In this document: piece after piece, positions 10,486 to 17,928 of the stretch
Layout: every line of letters starts with the position of its first letter
Numbering within the stretch: the first letter of the stretch is position 1
Assembly (NCBI GenBank): GCA_009602735.1
Contig: WELA01013856.1
Location: forward strand, 637,727 to 666,655
Source: Mesotaenium endlicherianum
Lineage: Eukaryota; Streptophyta; Zygnematophyceae; Zygnematales; Mesotaeniaceae
DNA length: 28,929 nt
Direction of reading: 5' to 3'
Notes under the pieces: generated by a model
What the model was told of the DNA's origin: nothing
Seen by the model: only the letters and a program-made list of their open reading frames with translations
Database searches by the model: none
Translations under genes and position numbers: made by a program

Positions 10486-12182
10486 TTAATCATAATCACA
10501 GCCTGCTGAATCGCAGCCAGGAAGAGCCCACTCTAACTCATTCTCTATAGCCGTCAAATGCCTCCGCTGATTATCAAAGTCCCCAATAGGCGTGGTGAAA
10601 GGATAGACATACTTTATGACCTTAGCCATAGACCTATATAGGACCGTGTCGCCTTTGATTAAGAACTCTAGCGTGTCTCGCCCAAACAGTCCATCTACTT
10701 CTGCTGACAGATAGTGACCTGCTCATATCATCACCCAAAGTGCCGCTTTATTTCATGAGCTACATAGACCCTGCAGTCACTTGATTCAGAGTGCTTCTGA
10801 TGCACCCTTAGGGGTACTGCTCTCTCCACAAGTGGCAAGACATAAGTAACTAACCTGAATACCACAGCCTGGTGCGAGCAACACACAAGACCAAAGACAT
10901 AAAAAGACCTGACGTAGTATGCAAGTTCGTACGATATTTACCTCCGGGAACGTCTTCCGATTTGAGAATGACGACTTTTTTCTGGGTAGAAACAATGGCA
11001 CTCTCCAGCTTCTGCATTTAGATACGCAGGGGATGACTTAGGAAGGGGAGGTTCTCGATGACACTCTAATAACCAGCAGAGAGATCGTGCAAGCAGCACA
11101 TGATATCCATAAGTATATGCACAACTATGTAAGCCAGAAGTGAGGCACCCATTGAATGTTGCTGACATGTCAAGTTGATCCGAATAAATAACTCCACCTT
11201 TGGAAAAAGCACCCAGCTTACCCTGATAGCATTGGACACACTGCTGTCGGGAATAGTCCAGGGTACCGCATAGGCAGCATTGTTGGAGGTAGTCGAGACA
11301 CAGTTTGGATTCAGATCAGATGGACATGGGCGTATCCGCCTGCATACAAGTAAAAAAGATGCCAAGCTCATTACAAACGAGAGCTGGAGCCGTACAGTAT
11401 GACATTGTGATGTCTTTTGCTCCAAGTCCTGTCTCAACGCAATTGAAGTGCAATTCCTTGTGATGCACAAGTCAGGTAGGTTCTTTTCGAAACTAGTAAA
11501 TCTCTTGCTTAGCTAACACGAATTAGTTGAGCAACCGCATCATGCACCAATATAGACTCAGCAGATATTGACCGCGTGTTGCTGTTGGCAAGGAGTAACT
11601 CTTTTAAAGCCGACTGTGCACGAAGACATAATGTCCAGCTCGGAAGCAAGCGCCGCGCCCTACATGACCTCGCAACATGCAATTTTACCAAGACACGACA
11701 ACATACCCATCTTCCAAACCAAGCTGAAGTTCTTTCTGCGACTGAGAATATGGAGTGACTGCATAAGCTTCCGGAAAAGGACCAGAAAATAAATGGAAGA
11801 CCAATGCAGCACCAAATAGTGCTGTCACAAAAATTCCCACACTGCTTGACGAATCCGTGGCCATTTCTGAGCCAGAATTGGAGTCATCAAGAGACGGCTT
11901 CTGCACACAGCTGAGTGGGTTTTTTCCCAGCCATGACAGGGAAATTCTAACAGCTTGCAGACCAAACTTTGACGTGTTTTCTGGCTCTGGTAGTTGTCCA
12001 TCTGATGACGAGAAATTTATGGTCATTCCTAATGGTCTAGAATTTCTTCTTCTTCCGATACATCTTGTGTAAGGATATAACCTCGAAAAACCTAAGCGAA
12101 ACGCTTGTGTCTGTCTGAAGGGGTTGCCATGCGATAATGCAGCAGGCACACAAATGCTTGCTGCAAGCTGAGCTATCGCCAT
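10486..12182 (-). CDS. Chloroplast-targeted DUF1499 protein, probably thylakoid-associated
   Basis: Four minus-strand exons, 12182-11707, 11339-11222, 11011-10942 and 10703 (or 10700)-10486, join in matching phases (2, 0, 1) to 293 (or 292) residues. The C-terminal half carries the DUF1499 signatures RIRPCPSDLNPNCVST (160-175), AYAVPWTIPD, KLESAIVSTQKKVVILK, VDGLFGRDTLEFLI and VLYRSMAKV. The N-terminus (about 1-50) is Ala/Ser/Arg-rich and poor in acidic residues, like a plastid transit peptide. It includes an RRR (44-46). Residues 114-133 are hydrophobic and are followed by AYA at 139-141, which resembles a thylakoid-transfer segment with an AxA cleavage site. DUF1499 proteins occur in plastids and thylakoid lumen of plants, from memory; their activity is unknown. 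Start ATG 12182 is the first Met of the open frame. A membrane-anchored rather than cleaved form is possible. Confidence 0.88.
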
Positions 12183-12438
12183 TGCTTATATGACCAACGA
12201 GTCTTTTGAACTGGTCAAACTGATGAAAGCAAGCCCGGGAGTACATCAGCTGTCGCTGATTGTCGGGTTTTGTCCTGGCACGCCCGTACTCTTGCCATCA
12301 CGTTACTCGACGCCTCGACGTGACGAAAAATGTCGAATCACATGCTTACAGGCCCACAATGTATCGTCCGATGAAAAAAGGGACGGTCTGAGAGCAACAG
12401 AATTTGCCCATAGCGAGTTCACCTTTTACTAGTTTGCT

Positions 12439-12456
12439 GGTAACCTCAGGTAACCT
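12439..12456 (+). promoter_or_regulatory. GT-box-like direct repeat upstream of trihelix gene
   Basis: GGTAACCT occurs at 12439-12446 and 12449-12456, a perfect 10-bp period; the minus strand reads GGTTACC twice. A further GTTAC core is at 12493-12497. Trihelix (GT) factors are known to bind GT elements with GGTTAA, GGTAAT and GTTAC cores. Function here is inferred. Confidence 0.35.
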
Positions 12457-12869
12457 GCCCTTCATGAAGTTCACCATTACTTTTTCTTAAAAGTTACTCC
12501 GGACGCTACTTCTATGGTGCTTTTCTGCCTCTTCGCTTTTACACCACGTCCTGCTGACTTCGCGTACGATTGAAGCTGCATAGCTGCTGCGACTGACGTT
12601 ATTCACTTCTGAGGTATGCATCTTCGAGGACCATATGTACCTTTCCCAGCCAAACTGGACATGTCTAGCTTGCTAGATCGATCAAGTAAATACAATGTTA
12701 CTGCGGGCTTATACAAAAGTCACATTTCGAGGATAGAAAGGCACACGTTTGTCGTTGATCAAGAAGCCAAAGGCTATGAGAGTGAGGGGTCTTACTGAAA
12801 TTCGGTTGTGCAAATCATCATTGGTGCCTCTTTATTCATGGAATACCCGTCCTCCCATTTCGTTGACAA

Positions 12870-12875
12870 TATATA
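12870..12875 (+). promoter_or_regulatory. Candidate TATA box of trihelix gene
   Basis: TATATA followed by GAGGG lies 149 bp upstream of the ATG at 13024, a plausible distance for a transcript with a 5' leader of roughly 120 bases. No transcript start can be seen directly. Confidence 0.4.
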
Positions 12876-13023
12876 GAGGGACATTCTGCCTCTTGCTATT
12901 CGTTGCTTGAACGTAGAAGTCGTTTATTGTCTACATGATGGCTCTAACTCCCAATTGTATTCTTCAGGAAGCGGAGGCAGTTTCTCTCTTTCTCAGTAAG
13001 GGAAAGAGGAGGTGGCGGGCTCT

Positions 13024-16000
13024 ATGTTGGGAGAGTTGAGTATTGCAAATGGAGGAGCTCTGGTCCAGTCACAGATCCATCACATGCACCATGAGGCCAC
13101 CATGTCCATGGTAATTATCTGCCTTTTACTTCTATAAACCTCTTCGTCTATGAAGATAGTCTATTCAACAAGGCATACCCTGTCATGCTGTCACCCTAAT
13201 GCAACAGGGCTGTCGCCCCTTCTGGCCTAGGTTTGAATAGACACCAGGGCCTACATCTAAGTGTGTCACTCAGCGCCTCTGCTGCCAACCATCTTGCAGG
13301 CTGTGCAAGGTTTGAGCTATGGAGGAGGAAGTCCGGTTATGTTGCAGCAGCAGCAGCAGCAGGAGCATCACCGCCAGCAGCAGCAGCTCCATCAATCTGC
13401 CCTCCAGCACCAGCTTCGACAGCAGTCGCAGCACCAGCCGCCGCCTCCTTTTGGCCTGCCAGATGGCGGCCTGGGTGGAGGCGTGCCGGATCCGCCAGAG
13501 GATGACGGGCAGAAGGGGGACGAGCATGCTGCCAGGTGGCCCAAGGCAGAGACCGAGGCTCTGATTGCACTCCGCTCGGCCATGGACCCGTCTTTTCGGC
13601 AGACGGGGCACAAGGGCCCCCTGTGGGAGGAGATTTCCAGGTCACCCCCGCCCCTTCTTCTCCACTTGCCCCCCCCTCTGCCCCCAGCCCTGCCCCTGCC
13701 CCTGCCCCTACCCCCTGCCCCTCCTCTTGCCTTGCCAGTCCTTGCCCCTGCCGTGCAAGTCATGTGGGCGCAGCACTCTGTCTGCATTCATGCTCTTTTT
13801 AGCTAGAGGACACATGTCGTGCTTTCCTCCGTTGGCGTGGCATGGTGAGGTGCTGGCTGATCAAGGGTGGCGGCCACGAGCGGCGTGCGTGCATGGTCGT
13901 GCTCGAGAGTCTGTGTGCCGCACAGAGAGAGGGAGTAGCTCACCTGGCGCGGAAGGGGGGGGGTTGAAGGCGAGGGAGGGGCTGGTACTCGTGGTGGCAC
14001 CTCCACGGCACGACGTCTGATGCAGTGACAAATGGCAACGGCTGGCGTAGTGACAAGTGGCACCAACTGACGCTGTGACAAGTGGCGGCGGGCGGCGGTC
14101 TCCCTTGCAGGCAGATGGTGGCGCAGGGCTATGCGCGCAGCTGGCGCAAATGCCGTGAGAAGTTTGACAACCTGTGGAAGTACTACAAGAAGAACCGGGA
14201 GGGCGTGGCTCGCCGCCGCGACGGCAAGTCCTACCAGTTCTTTGCGCAGCTCCACGCCATGTGCGCCGCCCTCGACGGTGCGGGGGTGGCGGGCATCGAC
14301 AGTGGCGGCGGCGACGACGGCGCACTCCACGGGGAGCCCTTTGCCGACTCCCCCGCCAGGCGCCAGGATGGGGGCGAGCTTCTCGACAACCTCGGGCAGG
14401 AGGAGGAGGACCATCACCACCACCACCACCACCACCACCACCACCAGCAGCAGCAGCAGGGCCAGGGGGGGGTGCACGTGCAACAAGCGCCTGTGCAACA
14501 AGTAGCAGGGATGGGGCTGGAGATGGGGGTGGTGCAGCAGCAGCAGCAGCCAGGTGGGCCCGAGGGAGCGGGACGGGAGCAGAGGAGCAGCGGGAAGAAG
14601 AGGAAGCTCCAACCGGGGGAGGGGCTGGCAGGAGCAGGGCCAGGGCTGGGGCAGGGGCCAGGGCCCAGGGGGGGGAACGGGGGCGGGAGCGACGTGCGGG
14701 CGGGCCAGCTGGAGGCGCACTTCCGGAAGTTTCTGGAGCAGCAGGAGGCGGCGCAGCGGCGCTTTCTGGAGGCCATGGAGAGGCGGGAAGACGAGAGGGC
14801 CGCACGGGAGGACGCGTGGCGCAAGCAGGAGCTCGCACGGGCCGCCCAGGAAGCGCAGGACCGCCAGCTGGAGGCGACGCGGGCCGCCGCCCGCGACGCG
14901 GCCCTCGTGGCCCTGCTCCAGAAGCTCGCGGGTCAGTGCCCCCTGACGCCTCCACCTGGCGGCGGCGGCGGCAGTGGCGGCAGAGGCACAGGCGGGGCCA
15001 GGGCCAGGGCGGCCGGCCTGGGCGCGCCAGGAACAGGGGCGGCCAGCAGGACCACTACTCGTGGCCTGGGGTCTGGGGTGGGGGTTGTGGGGGGTGTGGG
15101 AGGAGGGAGTACACTCAGGGGAGGCAGCAGTCTCAGCAACGGTGCTGCGCCGTGCGCAGCAGCGGCAGCAGCAACAGCAGCGACGGCAATAGCGAACGTC
15201 CCCGTCGGCTATGCCAGCTTCCACAGCGCCGCAAACCCCGACGCCGTCCTCAGGGCCGGGGCCGCAGCCGGGGCCCGAGTGGTGGACGGAAGCAGGGGCA
15301 GAGGGGGCGGAGGCGCGGCCCCGACGCGGGGGGGGCTGCTGGAGCGCTGGCCCAAGGCGGAGGTGATGGCGCTCATCCGCCTGCGGGTGGAGCTGGAGGC
15401 GCGGTTCCAGGCGCCCGGCAACAAGGCGCACCTGTGGGAGCAGGTGGCCGTGGGCATGGGGTGCGCGGGGTTTGCGCGGCGCAGCCCCAAGCGGTGCCGT
15501 GAAAAGTGGGAGAACATCACCAAGTACTTCTGGAAGGCCAAGGGGCGCGCGCGCGCGGGCGGCGGGAGCGCGCGCCCCCGCAGGGAAGACGGCAAGGCGT
15601 GCCCGTACTACGCGCGCCTCGACTCCCTGTACCAGCAGGGCCGCCTCACGGCCAAGCACGCCGACGCTGCCGCTGCCGCCGACGCCTCAGCCGACGCCCC
15701 CGCGGCGGGCGGCTCTGCTGGCGCTGCAGGCGCTCCTTCGGTGCCACTTCTGCTGGAGGGGCTGGGGCCGGGGCCGGGGCCGGGGCCGGCACAGGCGGGG
15801 GCGCAGATGCAGACGCAGACGCTGGGGGAGGAGCAGCAGCAGGCGCGTGAGGGAGCGGTGCTCCAACGAGAACAGCAACAGGAAGACCAGGAGCAACAAG
15901 AGCAACAAGAACATGCTACCATTGGGAGCAGCAGTGGGGTCGAAAACGACCCCGCCGCTCAAGCCTCGGCTATGGAGGCAGGTCCTCAGGCGGCAAGAGA

Positions 16001-16742
16001 GGTGGTGGCGGCGGCGGCGACAGAGGGGGGGGAGGGGGGCGCAGGCTTGCAAGCGAGTGCGGCATGCGCGTCGCATCAGAGCAGCCAAAGCCAGAATGAC
16101 GACCATGGCCACGGCCACAGCCATAGCCACGGCCACGGCCACAGCCACAGCCACGGCCACAGCCTGACGAGTGATATTGAGGCGGGGATGGTGCCGTCGG
16201 GAGGGGGAGGGGGCAGCGCAGAGGAGCTTCTGCTCCAGGCCTCTCTGCTGCACCACTTGAAGGAGGCGCCGGAGCCGGTTCCTGCAACAATCATGGATCC
16301 TCAGCCCGCGCCTGGCGCTGACGCTCGCACGCACTCACTCACTCACGTGCACTCTCACGCTCAGCAAGCTCAGGCTCAGGCGCAGACGCACGCGCAGGGG
16401 CAGGCTCATGCCTTTGACCACGGCAACAGTGGCCAGCACTTGGCGTGCTCTCCCCCTTCTCACGTGGACGAAGTGGTGGCGGGCATGAGCTTGCAGCTGG
16501 TAGAGTCTGGGCAGCTGCTGCTTTCCCAGGAGGAGGAGGAGGAGGGGCATGAGCATGAGCATGGGCTTATGGGGGAGAGCCAGCAGGCAGCTCAGGTGGC
16601 AGCGCAACACAACAGCAGCACTCAGCGGATGCTGGGCATGTACATAAGGGGGACGCCTGTTGCTGCTGGCGCCCAGCTGGAGGGGGATGGGGGGACAGGT
16701 GTGCCCAGTGGCAGAAATGAGGATAGTCATCATGTGTCATAG
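13024..16742 (+). CDS. GT-2-like trihelix transcription factor (two trihelix domains), copy 1
   Basis: Exons 13024-13110, 13300-13640 and 14111-16742 join in phases 0 and 2 to 1019 residues. Trihelix 1 (about 107-193) spans the second intron: ARWPKAETEALIALRS and LWEEIS, then RQMVAQGYARSWRKCREKF. Trihelix 2 (about 554-653) has ERWPKAEVMALIRLR, LWEQVAVGMG, KRCREKWENITKYF and YYARLDSLYQQG. Between them sits the GT-2 central coiled coil (345-417; RRFLEAMERREDERAARED, ALVALLQKLAG). A basic KKRK patch (305-308) may be an NLS. This is the classic GT-2 layout, a nuclear factor binding GT elements. It is far longer than typical GT-2 proteins because of Gln, Gly, Ala, Pro and His runs, including 11 His (244-254), a Gly-Pro run and an HGHS repeat (809-828). 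Start ATG 13024 gives an exon whose phase fits; the first exon has no family motif, so the start is somewhat less sure. Confidence 0.9.
14025..14086 (+). repeat. Three-unit 25-bp-period repeat in trihelix intron 2
   Basis: The core GTGACAARTGGC occurs at 14025-14036, 14050-14061 and 14075-14086, exactly 25 bp apart, with diverged spacers. It lies just upstream of the intron acceptor at 14109-14110. Copies 2 and 3 share a 12-base identical core; copy 1 differs by one base. Confidence 0.8.
15764..15787 (+). repeat. Pure (GGGGCC)4 hexanucleotide run in trihelix coding sequence
   Basis: Four perfect GGGGCC units are read as a Gly-Pro run inside trihelix exon 3, after the second DNA-binding domain. 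Such runs can form G-quadruplexes and are prone to length change. Confidence 0.9.
16105..16164 (+). repeat. GGCCAC/AGCCAC hexanucleotide repeat coding for His-Gly/His-Ser
   Basis: About ten six-base units, GGCCAC, AGCCAC or close variants, encode alternating HG and HS dipeptides in the trihelix protein (around residues 809-828). The variants show an old, interrupted repeat rather than a fresh expansion. Confidence 0.8.
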
Positions 16743-17928
16743 CACCTCGGAGATTGCACCTCCACTACCGTGGGGGGCTTGTACTCCCCTCCTGAGATGA
16801 TGGCTATAGTAGCGTACAATTTCTAACGGCGCACAAAGTCCAAGACCTTGATCCGATTTAGCCCTGTAAAGCGTCGCGCATTGGACCAATGATTTGGCAG
16901 TGTTGCGCCCAACTTGCACTGTTAGCAAGGAAAGGAAAATTTTACGAAGATAGCTGAGACAGTCATACGAGCCCACGTCCACCACCACGTTGAGGCATGA
17001 GCTGGATCACCGAAAGCAAGCACTAGCGCCCTTATTTATTGGTTTGTTCTGAAATTTAAGAGTTGCAGGCATGTGCAAGAGGGCATGGGGCTCAAGTCCC
17101 TACTTGTTGCAAGTGGCGCTCACTAGGGTGTGAAGCATAGTTTTCAGAATATTCTTATGTCAGTTAATAACAAAGTTGTACATATGTGTTGCCTCGTGGC
17201 CTAAGGTCGATGTGCACACTTCCACTTTAGGGGGGGCTGGACTTTTGTAAGTGCATGCTGTCAATTGACAACATTAATTTGCTACAATGAAGCAGACTTT
17301 CCCAAAGCTTGTGCACAGTGAAGAAACAGAATGTCGAGACAAAACACAGTTACTTTATGAAATGAGACAATTAAGTGCCCACCTGAGACTTTGTATACAA
17401 CCTTTTATGACCTAAATAGCTACTCCGGTGTTCTCCATGTTTGACCTCAAAGTAAAAAGCTCCCCCACTTCACTCCCTGGAAGGCTGACCTACAGACTGG
17501 ACTTGTCCGTTCCAAGAATGGTGCAACTCGACCTACACAATATGGACATGTACAAACCCCAAATGTCTATCTTCCGTGTGCCACTCTCTCATTCAAAGCC
17601 TTGCAGCACCTTGCCGCCCAATGCGCCTGCTGTTAGAAAAAAACATATCAGCCCTTCTTGCTCAGAGCAGGCACGCACGACTAACTCTGCTCGATGTAGC
17701 TTTCTAGCTCCAACACATACTTGAGCAACGTCGTCGTGAACCCTGCCGGCACCAAAGCCAGTCGGGGCACTGCAGGAGAGCCGCCCCGCATCAAGCCGAA
17801 TGCACAGGCCGGGAACCACTTTCTCCTACAAAACAAGCTATTACCTTCTGAGACTCACCTCACCACACCACACCACCTACATGATCCAAAAGAGAGCACA
17901 CACACAGACCTCACGCACGCACACCTCT
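16743..17928. other. Convergent 3' spacer between trihelix and Gly-rich genes
   Basis: This 1.2-kb stretch lies between converging stops and is AT-richer than the flanking exons. Short frames (76-98 codons) lack motifs or matching splice phases. I read it as two 3' UTRs. Confidence 0.55.

Larger units (their letters stand above)
12183..13023. promoter_or_regulatory. Divergent promoter region (DUF1499 / trihelix)
   Basis: About 840 bp separates the divergent start codons. It contains a TATA-like element and a GT-box-like direct repeat, listed separately. It also contains the left end of the duplicated block (12359). A 60-codon ATG frame at 12616-12798 has no recognisable domain. No other gene is seen. 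Confidence 0.5.

Noticed and set aside
10855..10868. Possible 14-base microexon in the DUF1499 gene between 11011-10942 and the last exon
   Set aside because: It is flanked by good AG and GT sites, but including it shifts the phase and brings the last exon into a stop codon.
12616..12798. 60-codon ATG frame upstream of the trihelix gene (copy 20902-21084)
   Set aside because: No domain is recognised, it lies upstream of the likely TATA box, and no splice link to neighbours was found. Chance frame or upstream sequence.
14412..14444. Run of 11 His codons resembling a purification tag or vector sequence
   Set aside because: It continues into a Gln run within an intact GT-2 gene with introns, so it is a natural repeat.
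13803..15659. 618-codon open frame antisense to the trihelix gene (and its copy 22089-23945)
   Set aside because: It is a shadow of GC-rich, stop-poor sequence. Its translation is Pro/Arg/Ala low complexity with Val and Leu runs opposite the His and Gln repeats, and the sense strand has real domains.
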